Origin: Pegoplata infirma
Taxonomy: Eukaryota; Arthropoda; Insecta; Diptera; Anthomyiidae
Direction: 5' to 3'
Assembly (NCBI GenBank): GCA_963921195.1
Contig: OY992538.1
Location: 231,811,462 to 231,875,461, forward strand
Length of the DNA: 64,000 bases
The notes beneath the pieces were generated by a model. That model had not been told where the DNA came from. It made no database searches and was given only the letters and a program-made list of their open reading frames with translations. How positions within the stretch are numbered: the stretch's first letter is position 1; each line of letters starts with the position of its first letter. The position numbers and the translations under genes are program-made. Shown one piece after another: positions 47,880-61,355 of this stretch.

Positions 47880-48140
47880 CTTTGGAACCCTGGTACCAAA
47901 ACAAACATACCTAAATATTTTTGATGTACTGAGTTTATATATGATCTTTGAAATGTTTTGTCGCTATTTATTTTGAGATATCTGCAGACAAATGTGGGTA
48001 AAATGGAATTGTTATGTTTTATGAAAATTTACGTGCAGATATCTCGAAAACTAATAGCGCTAAGCCATATTTGAACTCAGATCATCAAAAACTTTAAGTT
48101 AGAAGTATTTTTGTTTCACTGTTCCAAGGAAAAAAAAACG
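47880..48140. repeat. Imperfect inverted repeat (foldback)
   Basis: The left arm (GGAACCCTGGTACCAAAACA ... GAGATATCTGCAGAC) is mirrored by the right arm (TGCAGATATCTCGAAAACTA ... GTTTCACTGTTCCAAGG), with about 25-30% mismatch. Confidence 0.5.
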
Positions 48141-48276
48141 TTTTTTTGGGAAAAATACACTTTTTGAGATAACGTCATTTATGTCAGAACACTTTTCACT
48201 TTGCAAGACCACACATCTAGGGAAGAAAATAAACAGAAGTCCAAAATTTTGGGCACTATGATTTGTAAAGGAGAGG

Positions 48277-49900
48277 GTTAGGTTGCTGACGCTTAACGTT
48301 TGGGTTGCTGACGATTTACGTCAACAAACGTAGACTCTGAGGTCCATTGTGATTAAACGGGACTGTAAAAGGTTTCCCTACTAGTCACTCTCGTTAAACC
48401 AATTTGGGCTTCTTATGAAATTCCTAGATATTGAATTCTGACATCCGACAAATCAGAAAGATCGTGCAGCGCTCTAGATCCCAGTGCAGCAAGTCTCTGT
48501 CAAGAAAGTGCAGGGCAGTGGCAGATAAAGTGTTCGATAGTTCCCAACTCCCCTTATTCCATGCAACTCCAGCAAAGGTCATTAGACGGCACATTTAACC
48601 TCTCTGCGTGCTTCCCTAAAAGACAATGTTCGGTAATTATAGCAACCACCGACGAAGTCTCTCCCCTTGGAAGTGATATCAGCTCACTTGTGCACCTCTG
48701 ATTAAGAGAAGGCTAAATCAGTCATAGTGTCTCACACATCCATCCATTTTCCAATCTTTGAATAGTCTCCGTCGCGGAACAAAGTCATAGGTTTTGCGTG
48801 CAATTTTCTAGAGTCATACCAACAAATTCCAATTCTGTTGGAACATGTAAGGTAGTTCCCAGTGTTGCAAGCTCATCATCTTTGCAATTCCTTGAAACGT
48901 CTCTGTGCCCTGGAACCCATATGAGTCGTATGTCAAACTGCTTGGCCATCTCATTTAGAGACGTGCGGCAGTTTAGGGAAGATCTTGTTTTCAGTAACAT
49001 TGACTCCAGTAACTTTACCGCGGCTTGACTGTCAGAATAGATATTCCGTAGATGTAGACAATATGTTGCAGCCAGCCATCTTCAGCATATCTCCATTAAA
49101 TACTACAATGATCCGGCAGTCTTCGTGCCAGGCTCAACCTAAGCTCCTCCGAAGAGACTCCAAAGCACACTTGTTCGTGCAGCCTCGATCCATCCATGTA
49201 AAAATTTATGGAGGCTTCACTACCCGAAATTCCTCTCACCCAAGCCTCACTGGATGGTATCATAGTGGTAAAGTGGCGCTCAAAAAGGCTCATAAAGGGA
49301 GCACAGTCCACATTTTGAGGTATTGTTATCTTCTTCAAGATCGCGCTATGGCCACAATCGCTGCTCCATCATTCTAGTGTGCAATTAAGTCGAATTTCCG
49401 ACGTAGCCGCATACTGCCTACCTAATATGTTCAACGGTATCCGATGAAGGATGATTTCTAATGCAGCTGTGGGTGTAGTACGTAGAGCACCAGTGATGCA
49501 CATCGACGCCAATCTCTATACCTTCGTGAAGAAGATACATTTCCCTTTTGTCTTTTAAGCAGGCCACCAGACAATGATTCCATACAGCAGAATTGGACGC
49601 ACCACCGCAGTATAAATCCAATGAACGACCATAGGGCTAAAGCCCAAACGTTTACCAATGGCTCTTTTACAGGAATATAAAGCAATCATGGCTTAAATTC
49701 AACCTCCTATCTAGAAATACTCCAAGATACTCGGCCTCATCTGAGAAGGTGGTTTTAGTACCGTCCAGCGAAATAGGATTAAGAGCAGGAATCTTATTTT
49801 TCCTTGTAAGCAAGATAAGCTTTGTTTTACTTGGATTAACACCCAGGCCACAGCCTCTTGTTCATTTTGACAGATCTTTCGTAAGGGTCAAACTATGTTA
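48277..49900 (-). pseudogene. 3' half of an RNase H-bearing non-LTR retrotransposon, decayed
   Basis: Read on the minus strand this holds the end of an RT domain (49560-49890, frameshifted, similar to 25165-25510), the linker LASMCITGALRTTPTAALE, and an RNase H domain with YMDGS (about 49185-49210) and, further on, WVPGHRD followed by CKDDELA (about 48870-48925). The usual YTDGS has become YMDGS with the catalytic Asp retained, but stops and frameshifts interrupt the reading frame, so it is not active. The 3' UTR (48277-48430) ends in repeats of TTGCTGACG...AACCTAAC type, and short copies of that tail occur at 437-498, 51482-51526 and 54573-54882. RT plus RNase H in this order places it in the R1/LOA/I assemblage. 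Confidence 0.82.
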
Positions 49901-50208
49901 CAAGTTTCATCCAGAAATGGTACCTTTTTTAGTTTAATTGGCATGTTTTTACTCCTAAAGTAAATAAAACTTATCTGTGTTTTACGAAACCAAAATAAAG
50001 TAGTGAATTTTGTAGTTTCTGAAATACAACCCCATTAGAGTGGAAGCCTAAGCCCAATATGTAAGATTAGGAAAAACCGTCGAGATTTTTCATTAGAAAA
50101 TCTTAACAATAAGCAAATTTCAAGACCACAATTTCGGATTTTCAAAATTTCATTTCGTTTTGTCTTAGATATTAAAAAAAAAAAAATATTAATAAAGTTG
50201 GTAAAAAA

Positions 50209-50226
50209 TGGCGCCCAAGTAGGGGC
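50209..50226 (+). other. Second primer-binding-site relic after an LTR-like segment
   Basis: TGGCGCCCAAGTAGGGGC, again 15 of 18 positions of the Lys primer site, after a segment (about 50030-50208) that shares GTAAGATTAGG and GAAAATCTTAACAA with 42.95-43.1 kb. A third, weaker TGGCGCCCA occurs at 11419. Confidence 0.45.
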
Positions 50227-50229
50227 CTG

Positions 50230-51465
50230 ATTTTGAATTACATCATTTAGTACTAAGTTAGTACTACTAACCGTACAAATTTTAATCAAAAAGTAGATCT
50301 GTTTTTTACAAACCAAAAATGATTGAATTTTTAAAAATGACAGGATCTAAATTTTTAAAAATGCAATCTTTGAGGTCCTCAACATTTGATTTTTTTAGCA
50401 ATGTGTTAAAACATTTTAAATTTATTAATAAAAATCTTTTATCATTGTGATGAGATACATAATCAAAATAACACCTTTCTTAAGCTAATATGAAGTTGTC
50501 TATTTATTTTGTCTATTGTCATTTTGCAGGGATTTTCTACAAAAAAAGTGAAAATTATTTCAAAGAAATTTCAAATTTTAATTTTTTTTGTAAAAAACCC
50601 CTTTGTAAATATAATAAAAAGTTTTCAAAAAAAGACAACATCATATCAATATTAGGTGACTTCATTTAAAACTTCATTATGAAAATATAATACCGTTAAA
50701 GGTTAATAATTTATGTATTTCTATCAACATTGTCAACGTTTTTTTTTTTAAATATTTATTAATTCCACACGTACTTACATGTGTAGCAGGTTTTTCTTTT
50801 AGTTTCAGTTGTTTTAACTTGCTGCATTTTCATTTAGCTAAGGTGGCAAGTTAGTAACTTGTACTAGTCGCATGTATGTAACTAAAGTTATATATGGTTT
50901 TATTTTTATTATTTTCGGGTTCGTTAATCGCTAGTTTTTCTCAACGGTTTAGTGTCAGTGACCGTAAAGTGTCATAAGTTTTGTTCGTTTGTTTTTTCTT
51001 TTCATGAATTATGAAAATGTTATGTCTGAAGTTGCATAAGTTTGTCTCTTTATTTACTTTTTCATTTATTTATATTTTTTTGGCAATGTTAAGGCCATAA
51101 AAAAATAATCTAAAAGTCATGGCTTTGTGATTTGTTTCAACACTCCTCAATTATTTTCACATGACGTTAAGATGAAATCTTAAGATTACATACATATTAA
51201 TAGATTTGTAAAGGGTATGAAAGTTTATTTCATTGTTCATAAACATTAAAACTTAAAAATTAAAATTTAGAGATATAAAAAAAAAATCAGAAAAATGTTT
51301 AAAATATACGGAGAATTCTGAAAAACTAAGAAAAAAACTAAAATTTTATAATTCAGGAAATGTAATGAAAATAAGGATAAATTTAATATTATTGATGAAA
51401 AAATGAGGCAAAGTATGAAGAATTAAAAAAAAAACAGGGGAACTAGAACAAAAAATTGTAAGAAA
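50230..51465. other. AT-rich DNA without recognised genes
   Basis: No ORF or repeat recognised. 50800-51010 is somewhat less AT-rich and might hold an upstream UTR exon of the minus-strand gene, but no splice signal stands out. Confidence 0.3.
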
Positions 51466-51481
51466 GAATAGCGTCCTTATA

Positions 51482-51526
51482 GGTTAGGTTAGGTTGTAAG
51501 TGGCTGCTGACGTTTTACGTCAACAC
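51482..51526 (-). mobile_element. 45-bp 3'-end copy of the same non-LTR family, with 13-bp target duplication
   Basis: On the minus strand the insert carries GTTGACGTAAAACGTCAGCA and ends in CAACCTAACCTAACC. It is flanked by the perfect direct repeat TAGCGTCCTTATA at 51469-51481 and 51527-51539. Confidence 0.82.
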
Positions 51527-51893
51527 TAGCGTCCTTATACAAACAAGTAAAAAAGTTAATTTCTACCTTGCACAGTATATTGTTCCACAATGTAAAAAGT
51601 TTATTTTCAGGAAATTATATTGGAACAGATTTGCCACATATTCTTGAATATATTCTTTGGGAGTCGCTACAAAATTTTCAATATAAAATAATTTTTCAAA
51701 AAAAACTACTTGCTCTAAAAAACGATTGCTTTTTGGACAATTTTAGATACAAATCCCTGATTCTGAAATGTTAACTGAAATCGAATGCTGGATTATATCT
51801 GTGGCAAAAAGAAAAAACCACATAAGTGTTTCGAGAGCATTTTTAAGCTATGTATTTAAATACAAAATCAGTCTTTGTTAACATTATCAACTA

Positions 51894-53498
<1,605 letters not shown>

Positions 53499-53949
53499 AA
53501 ATATGTACATAATTTCTATAATAACGATAGAGTTTCAAATGTAAAGAATAACACCGTGGAACAAATTCAGGTTAGCAAAATGTAGGTCGATTCTGAGAGT
53601 GAGGGGTGAAAATTGAGGCTAAATTAGAAGACCCGTTTTGCGGCGTTTTTTTATGTCAGTTCGAATTTTTTTTTAAATCGACCTTCGAACTTTGCAGTCA
53701 AATGCCGGTTTTCAGCATATTGTTTATATGGTTTTTTTGTCTATAACTCGTCGATGAATTGATATTTTTTTTAATCTGTAAAAGCCAAATTATTGCTAGA
53801 GACCTGTCCAACAATTAAATTTTGTTCAAAAATTGAGTTAGAAAATTTTTGTGGTGCATATGAAGCAAAATACTTGCAAAAAGCATAAAAAAAAATAATT
53901 TTTCCAACATTTTGCTTCATAAGCACCACGAAAATTTTCTAAATCAATT

Positions 53950-54005
53950 TAAAAAAAAATTGGCCGAATCTATGAATACCCTCCACAATATAAACCAAAA
54001 TAATG
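53950..54005 (+). mobile_element. mini-me-like 5' end fragment
   Basis: TTGGCCGAATCTATGAATAC and CCTCCACAAT match the start of the copy at 51.9 kb; the rest is absent. Confidence 0.5.
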
Positions 54006-54572
54006 GCCCGTACCACAGAAAAAGTCTATTTTACCAAAAGTTTCATTTTAAATTTAAAAATTTCCATACATTTTAAAAACAAAAACCATTTTTATGGGAA
54101 TAGAATTACAAGCTGTTTTTAAAAATATTTTAGTTTTCTGTGGTAAGGCTGACTGTATTCATTTGCATATTTGTTTTTCCAACAAATATTAATGCGTAAT
54201 TTTAAGTCTCTATGAAACTCAACCAAATCAAATAAAAGAAACCACGTGTGCGAGTACATATCTCTCATTTACTTGTATAGTGTCATAACTCAAAAAACGT
54301 GTTTTTTGAGTTAATGATACAGACTTATTCGTTATAACTTGCTTTATATTGTGTCAAAAATTTGTATTAATATCTTTTAAACTCACCGATTGAGGATAGA
54401 ACACGTCATTATTACATTTTCTATGTATCGGCCATTTTCAATTGTAAACCGGTTTCAATTGTAAACTTTAAACGCGTTTTCTGCAAAATCAAATATTTTG
54501 AGTTATGACACTTTACAAGTAAATAAGCGATATGTATATATAGATTTTTTTACTCGTATTAATATAAACACA

Positions 54573-54882
54573 CACGCACTCGATTTAATTGTTTTGGCTC
54601 TTATTTCTTTCAGAATGTGGAGGAACTAAGAGGGATCAGCCCGTGGAAGATGTTAAAATATATCAAGATGAGTAAATTTGATGAGACGCATGTGTGGACT
54701 TAAATAGTCATGCTATGGGACAGGAAGACGGAAGAACGTGAATTAATGTGTAGAGAAGCCCAACACCACACCACAATCCCCCCTCCCCGCCCCCTTCAAC
54801 ACCCCCCCCCCCTTTTTCATGAGGTATCACTATGGATCAGAATCTGTTCTTGTGGACATTACGTCAACCTCTCAACCTAACC
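54573..54882 (+). mobile_element. 310-bp 5'-truncated non-LTR copy with 13-bp target duplication
   Basis: The flanking direct repeat is TAATATAAACACA at 54560-54572 and 54883-54895. The 3' end reads ACGTCAACCTCTCAACCTAACC, the tail of the RNase H-type family, preceded by a C-rich stretch (54770-54815). A short frame near its start (NVEELRGISPWKMLKYIKM) may be the C-terminal end of the element's ORF. Confidence 0.78.
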
Positions 54883-55039
54883 TAATATAAACACAACAAC
54901 TACAACAACAAACATATGGCAATGCATTTTTAGTTATTAGTTAAACAACAACAACTATAGAAAAAAAGGATAGACACAACAATTATTAAATGCACGTACA
55001 TACATATCTACACAAAATGGTGTAATTTTTGTAATTTTT

Positions 55040-56263
55040 TTGAATGTAAATTTTACCAATGCTTTTAAAACTAAACATGTTTAAAAAGCATTGATTTAAA
55101 ATTCAACAAGTTTGGAAAGCATTTGTAAGTTTTTCAAACTGTTTAACTGGTTATCAACATGAGAATTTAAGGTGAAACCAATCTGAAATTCAGGGTTTTC
55201 TTATAACCAGGGAAACCAAAAATATGCAGTATCATGTTTTTTCCTGCGCTTTGTATTGATAAATGGGTTAGGTATTTATCTGTTTCAGAAGATTTTAAGA
55301 AATCTGGCATCGATTTGTTAGAAAATATTTTTGCATATTTTAGCCTTAAGAGCATATTTTAGCATATTTCAGGTTTAAGAGCATATTTTAACATAAGAGC
55401 ATATTTTTAGAGCATTTTTTCACTTTTTAGAGCATTTTTTTTAAGTTTTTAGAGCATTTTTTATTTTTAGAGAATTTGTTTTCCAATTGTTTTATAACAA
55501 CAATTATTTTTAAAATTTTTTAATTTTTGTGGGATGATTTTTTTTTAATTTTGTAAGTGTATTGAAATGTTTTTTTTTTTTTTAAATAACGGGGTTCTGA
55601 CGATTGAAAACGCTTTGGCCTGTTCTTGCTTCATTGACCCATATTTACCCTCTAACTACCCCACATAACGTTATTTTTTGGGTCTATTCTCTAAAAAATT
55701 GTAAAAAAACACCTCGAAAAAGGGGACATATTTTTTTTAAGATCATATTTTTATTGTTTTTAGGGCATATTTTACGTTTTTAAGGGCATTTTTTAAGCGC
55801 ATAAAACGTGTTTTTAGAGCATATTTTTGGTTTCCCTGCTTATAACTTTTGAACCACTGAACTGATTTGGTTGAAATTTAATATGACCCAGACCAGAGGG
55901 ACGACAAAGATATATGTCACGCTTCAGCGCTCTCAGATTAGTTAGTGTGTGTTTTATCTCGTAAATTCGCGAAAAATTCTTTGCGAAATTCACTCTGTTG
56001 CTTGTAGTTTTTGAACCACTAGACCGATTTCGGTGGATTGCAATGCCAACCTGACCAGGTAAATGACTAACATATATGCCAAACTTTAGGAGCCTCTGTA
56101 GAGACTTTCAAAAGTTAGACAGACAGAAGGACGAAAGAGACATCGCTAGATCGTCTTAAAATCGATCAAAGATACTTTATGGGATCCTAGACCAATATTT
56201 CGAGGTGTTACAAACGGAATAACAACCTTATATATACCCTCTATCACTAGAGTGGAGGGAATA
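55040..56263 (+). mobile_element. mini-me-like element interrupted by the hAT element
   Basis: Shows GTTATCAACATGAGAATTTA, AGGTGAAACCAATCTGA, then after the 631-bp hAT insert TTTTGAACCACTGAACTGAT, ACCTGACCAGGTAAAT, TCGTCTTAAAATCGATC and the terminal GAGTGGAGGGA. The GTCY tract is nearly lost in this copy. Confidence 0.75.
55208..55838. mobile_element. hAT-type non-autonomous element, 631 bp, perfect 8-bp target duplication
   Basis: Perfect 20-bp terminal inverted repeats CAGGGAAACCAAAAATATGC, flanked by CTTATAAC at 55200-55207 and 55839-55846. Subterminal repeats of AGAGCATATTTT lie near both ends, as is usual for hAT transposase binding. It interrupts the mini-me-like copy that ends at 56263. 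No transposase is encoded. Confidence 0.92.
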
Positions 56264-56324
56264 AAAATAACATAACTCGACTTACGACTTTTTTTCTTTT
56301 TGTCACAGATATAATGCATTCTGG

Positions 56325-56843
56325 AACTCAAAAAAAAAACCTTGTAAAATTACAAGAAAAGTTTTTAATTTTTTCTACCTCCTATTTGACAAGAATTCCT
56401 TGTTATTTACAAGCTTTTTTATCAATAATTTTGTAATTTTACAAGCTTTTTACCAACAAAATTGTAAATTTACCATTTTTTTGACGCGATAAAACTTACA
56501 AGAAATTCTCGTGTGTTTAATAAATTTTTTGCTATCTCCTATTTTACGAGAATTCCTAGTAAAAATTACGAACTTTTTTGTAATTTTTCAAGACTTTTAC
56601 CAATAAAATTGTAAGTTTAAAATTTTTTTGGCGAAATAAAACTTACACGAAATTCTCGTAAATTTACTACATTTTTTTTTTGTAAAAAATCTTGGAAATT
56701 TGTAAAATTACAAGAAAGCTGTAAAATTAAAAAAAATGTAAATTTCAATCGAAAATTATTTATTAAAAAACAAGGAAAACTGTCAAATATTGCTAAAATG
56801 GGAATACGAGACTTTCTAGTAATTTGTTTTTTTTTTTCGAGTG
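56325..56843. mobile_element. Probable MITE with (G/C)ACTC-A-rich ends
   Basis: It begins AACTCAAAAAAAAAACC and ends TTTTTTTTTTTCGAGTG followed by TA. Inside are repeated inverted motifs around ACAAGAATTCCTTG and TTGTAAATTTAC. A 70-bp relative of its right end (inverted) lies at 17817-17885. The left border is degraded, so the target duplication is unproved. Confidence 0.5.
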
Positions 56844-57485
56844 TATGCTAGGAACAAAATGACCTTTAGTTATCACACGAAATAATGGTCATAAAGTCGG
56901 TCGAGAGATTCAAATGCTTGCAGAATAACTATTATTCAGTTGCAGATCTTAAAAATCACAGCGGTTACCGAATTGCTTTGGCCAAAACAGCGTAATCGTG
57001 ATGAGCAAATTTGTTAACCTATTAAAATAAATGGAAGGTGTTAGGCGTCCAATTTTTTGTTGAATTACAAATATTTGGTCATAGATCATAAAAATGTAAA
57101 GAAAATCAAAACCGCTTAGGCCGAAAATCTATGGTCGTCAAAGGGTTAAAGGACTAAATATATAAAGGACTAAATATTTTATGCCGGATTTGTCTAAAAA
57201 TTTAAACATAGAGTTGTTAAATAAAAACGAACCATAATTTGCCAGGCGATCGACTAAATTTGAAAAAAGTCGTTAGTCGTGCCAGCCTAATATTTACACC
57301 AGTGGTGCGCACACATACTATAACCTTTATGCTTGTGTGGGTAGTAGCTAACGAAAAGTCAACAAATTTGCTCAAGCAACAGAATTTTATAGTGTACGCG
57401 TGTTGACAGCGCACAAGCAGCATTTTTTAGCCTATTCCCGCGGGAATAGGAATTACAAAAATTACCATAACTGATTTACACTATT

Positions 57486-58310
57486 TATACCCTACACCAC
57501 ACTGTGGTACAGGGTATAATGAGTTTGTGCTGATGTTTGTAACTACCCGAAATATTGGTCCTAGACCCACCTTTAAGTATACCGATCGACTCAGAATCAC
57601 TTTTTGAGTCGATTTAGCGATGTCCGTCCGTCCGTCCGTCTGTCTGTCTGTCCATGTAAACGGTGTAAACACGATACAGGTCGCAATTTTAATCAATTGA
57701 CTTGAAATTTGAAACTTAAGCCTCTCTTGGCCCAAGGACGAAGCCTATTGAAATTGGAAAAAATCGGTCCATATTTGGACCTAGCCCCCATACAAAGGTC
57801 CTCTTTAGTTTTGGCTCAAATGACTCTAATAACCGTATTATAACAGGTATCTTTTTGAAATTTGGAAGGTAAACATGTTTTTTCTTCACAAATCACCACT
57901 CCGAATTTCAAAGAAATCGGACATTTTCTTCTTGTAGCCCCCATACAAACCACCTTCCCGATTTTCACATAAATGTCTCAAATTTCATGAAAATAGAAAA
58001 TATTTAATTAAAATTTTGTTTGTGTATGTTAAACGCGTACTTAAATAACCTTATCAAACCTGATAATCATCGGATCAGTTTTGGACTCAGGACCCTTGTG
58101 AAAATTTCGCCCGATATTCAGTTAAAGCGGTTTATTTTCAACAAACTGAAGCCTATTTCACTCAAATTTGAATTGTGAGCGTTTTTTACACTTATTAAAG
58201 ATTTGACAACATATAGATCTAATCGGTCCATGGGACCCATTTTCCGGGAAACTCTGGTGTAGGGTATTATATGGTCGGTCTTGACCGACTATAATTTTCT
58301 TACTTGTTTT
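57486..58310 (-). mobile_element. Second mini-me-like family, full-length copy (about 825 bp)
   Basis: Same plan but different sequence: hairpin TATACCCTACACC ... CAGGGTATA, AACTACCCGAAATATTGGTC, GTCCGTCCGTCCGTC/TGTC tract (57621-57652), and the far end GGTGTAGGGTATTATATGGT then CTTACTTGTTTTT. The far end also has the inverted pair GGTCGGTC/GACCGACTATA. Confidence 0.75.
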
Positions 58311-58762
58311 TTCGTGCTTTTTTACACTGCTTTGTATATTTTTCCATTTTTAAGCATTTTGCACATGTCGCGCAAACTTTCATTTCTTGACAATCCCTAG
58401 TGAAATTCGCGCTTAGTGCGCATTTTTGTTGTAAACTAGTGTATTTTCTCAATTGGTCGATTTTTCGTAGTTTCATAAGGTTCTTTGTAACTTTGGTGTT
58501 TGCCCATAGATTTTTCTGAAACTTAATTTGTTATCTTCGTTAAGGTTTTGTCTTTTGAGATTATAAAAAAAAAATTTAATTTGTAACGATTTACTGTTGC
58601 AAAAATAGTGTGTGTAGGATCTGTTGCAAATTTATATAAAAAATATAAAAAAGAGAAAATATTTTTCGATGACAGTTTTGAGTTTGGCGGTCCATATTAA
58701 TATATTCCCGGTTAGTGGGAATGTTTGTTGTTAACTAGTGTATCTGTTACACCTTCCAACAA

Positions 58763-59370
58763 AAATGAAAACAATAGTTAAACACGAACTGGATAATATA
58801 CGTTTGAAACTAGAGCCTCAATGTAGTAAAACTGCATTTACAGTTTTTCATTTGGTGATCCTGTTTCCTTTTTAAAGGCCTTAAAAATTTTGGAGAATTA
58901 AATTTTATACAATATTTTTTAATATTTGTACTTATCGTAGGATACCACTATTGATAGAAAATGAAAGGGGAGGATCTCCTCTAATTTTCTTATTTTTACA
59001 TATCAGGAAAAGAAAGTAAGTTACAGGACGTAAAAATGTATCCTTCAATATCATTTAAAATGTTCAACAAAATATTTTGATTAAATTTTTAAATGACTTT
59101 ATACACATCCTTTTATCTTGATATGGCAAAATATAAAAATGGAAAAACTAGAGGAGATTCTCCTCTTTCATCTGCCGTCGCCAGTGTCATCCTAGAGCGA
59201 TGACAAATATTTCAAAAATATTTTACAAAATGTATCCTTTACAATTTTGAAGTCCTTTTAAAATGAAACAGGATCACGAAATGAAAAACTGTAAATGCAG
59301 TTTTACTCCATTTGATCTCTACTTTCAGACGTATATCATACGGTTCATGTTGTGTTGTCTTCATCGTCTA
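58763..59370. mobile_element. Foldback element, about 600 bp
   Basis: The left arm carries GTAAAACTGCATTTACAG, TGATCCTGTTTC and GAGGATCTCCTCT; the right arm carries these inverted (GAGGAGATTCTCCTC, GAAACAGGATCA, CTGTAAATGCAGTTTTAC). Its outer part (GATAATATACGTTTG / CAGACGTATATCAT) is also inverted. Confidence 0.6.
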
Positions 59371-59402
59371 GTATTTAATCAGACGATGAAGACAACACAA
59401 CA
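59348..59402. repeat. Perfect 22-bp hairpin with 11-base loop
   Basis: TGTTGTGTTGTCTTCATCG followed by TCT at 59348-59369 is exactly mirrored at 59381-59402. The left arm also forms the end of the adjoining foldback element. Confidence 0.85.
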
Positions 59403-59444
59403 GTAGATTTTAAGTTTTTTGTTATAAACATTAAATACTCCCCC

Positions 59445-59480
59445 CTGAGGATGGTTTTCAAAGAAAACCGAAATATCGGA
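59445..59480 (+). other. Hammerhead-like motif, probable retroelement remnant
   Basis: CTGAGGA (59445-59451) is followed, after one T, by a 7-bp stem GGTTTTC / GAAAACC closed by AAA, and then GAAA (59470-59473). This is the order CUGANGA - stem II - GAAA of a hammerhead ribozyme core. Stem III would be only about 2 bp and no complementary stem I is seen, so activity is doubtful. Such motifs are known at the ends of Penelope-like elements. Confidence 0.35.
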
Positions 59481-59549
59481 AAATAAATAAACAATTATTT
59501 ACACCTAGACCTCGAGCTCGAGTATTTTATTAAATATATTTAACAAAAA

Positions 59550-61200
59550 GGTCGAACAAAAATTAACATCTTGTTTAATAAAATATGATACTTATCCACG
59601 ATTTTCAATTCATAGAAATCCTTTTAACACCAGCTTATCATCAATTATTTTTTTTTTATCACTCATCATAATTAATATCAATTAATGATTTCATATTCAA
59701 ATTTATTTATTTTTTTTTTAACTTTTTATTGGAAATATTAATAAAATTTGTTATTATTATAAACAATTTTTCTTTTAGATTGTTTAAAAATCACAGTGAT
59801 ATATTTCATTTTTACTCTCTTTTATATGAATAATCATTTATTATAACTGAAAATAATTGGTATATCATTTTATATCCTTTTGAACTCCATTTTGAAATTC
59901 ACTTTTCAACCAACCTTTTAATTCCATTAAATTTTTTACAAGAGAAATACTTCCGTTATATTGTTGTATTTTTTTTTATATCAAAATTTAAACACTTATC
60001 ACTAAATTTAAATTTAATTTAATGTGACACTTAATTTTAAAAATCCCGATTAATGTCCACAACCGTCCAATAAATTTTAAAATGATGATTTTTTTTTAAC
60101 ACCGATTAAAAAGGATTTTAATTAAAAATTCCTAAACCACGCTTTGAAAATATTTTGTTAACGTTTTAAAATCAACACAACCGTTACTTAGCTGCTTCTG
60201 TGAGCGAATGAAAGTGAAATTGAAACGACTTGAACATTTTCATAGCAATATCACATCACTCCGACTAACATAAGCGGTGGCATAAGAGTTTATGCGCCAA
60301 AAAATATTCATACGAAAATATTTTTAAAGAAAAAACAAGATACAGCATGTTAAAGATGTCTGGTTTAAGCTTAAAAAGAAAATAAATCCTGAAAAACTAA
60401 AGCAAGACAACAGCTTCCGAAAGGTTTTTTTTTGGTTTGGCTTGGCTTGTAAGCAATGTTGTTGTTATTATGACTTTGTTATAACTCTTGCGCAATGTTT
60501 TTTTTTTTTTTGTCTTTATCTTCTTCTACTTGCAGCATTACATCTGATACGCAGGCGCTGAGCTGTTATTGTGTTGAGAGGGGAAAAACAAGTTTTGTCA
60601 TGATCACTGCTGGAAATTCAATGAAAAAAAAAAAAAATCAGTTAACAGAGTATGAGGCAGTAGCTGTATGGTTTGACTGCTAACATTGCACATGACCTTA
60701 ACGCAAATAGTTTTCTGCGGCATGCCGCATGTATAATGCATATTATTTTTTGAGCCAGTCAACAAAGAGCATGCGCTATAAGATAATAATAAAGCAGCTG
60801 GGAAATTTGCAAACTGGTTTTTTGTAACAAACAAAAACAAATCAATAAAAAACCATTAAGGAATTTCTTTTAAGACGTCATTGTTAAAAAAAAAAAATTG
60901 CAAGCTAAAAATAAAATATAAAAGATAAATGGAGAAAGCCCTTTTTTATATAAAAATAAATAATCATTATGAGAAAAAATAAATATCATTATGAGATTTA
61001 AGTTTATAAAATAAAGTTTTTTTTAATGTTTTGTATTTTTTTTTTTTTTGCTTTATAGCAGTAATTTAATAGTGTATTATTTTTGCATTTATGACTACGG
61101 TAATCGACTTTTTTGTTAAATTAATTAATACAAAACTTTTTTTAATGTTTAAACATAAATTAGTTTTCTTTTACATTTAACCCGTATGTATGTTAATTTT
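59550..61200. other. Low-repeat AT-rich DNA
   Basis: No supported gene. The stretch 60185-60300 and 60480-60780 is less AT-rich and includes an acceptor-like CTTCTTCTACTTGCAG (ending about 60535), but no open frame of coding character follows. Confidence 0.35.
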
Positions 61201-61355
61201 CACTTACTGCTTAATAAAGGCGATATCGGTACTAGTATGATATTCCTAAAACAGACACCAACTCTGAAAAATATCATGTTCTTAACATAAAAAAAAGTCT
61301 GATAAATTTTTATTAGAAAACAAAAGTTTTAACATGATAATGTTTTTGGTGTCTG

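Noticed and set aside
50930..51000. Possible promoter or first exon (TCAGTG initiator-like) upstream of the minus-strand gene
   Set aside because: The initiator-like word is on the plus strand and no matching downstream element or donor was found.
51482..51496. A stretch of interstitial telomeric repeat (AGGTT)3
   Set aside because: It is the 3' tail of a retrotransposed copy with its own target duplication, not a telomere remnant.
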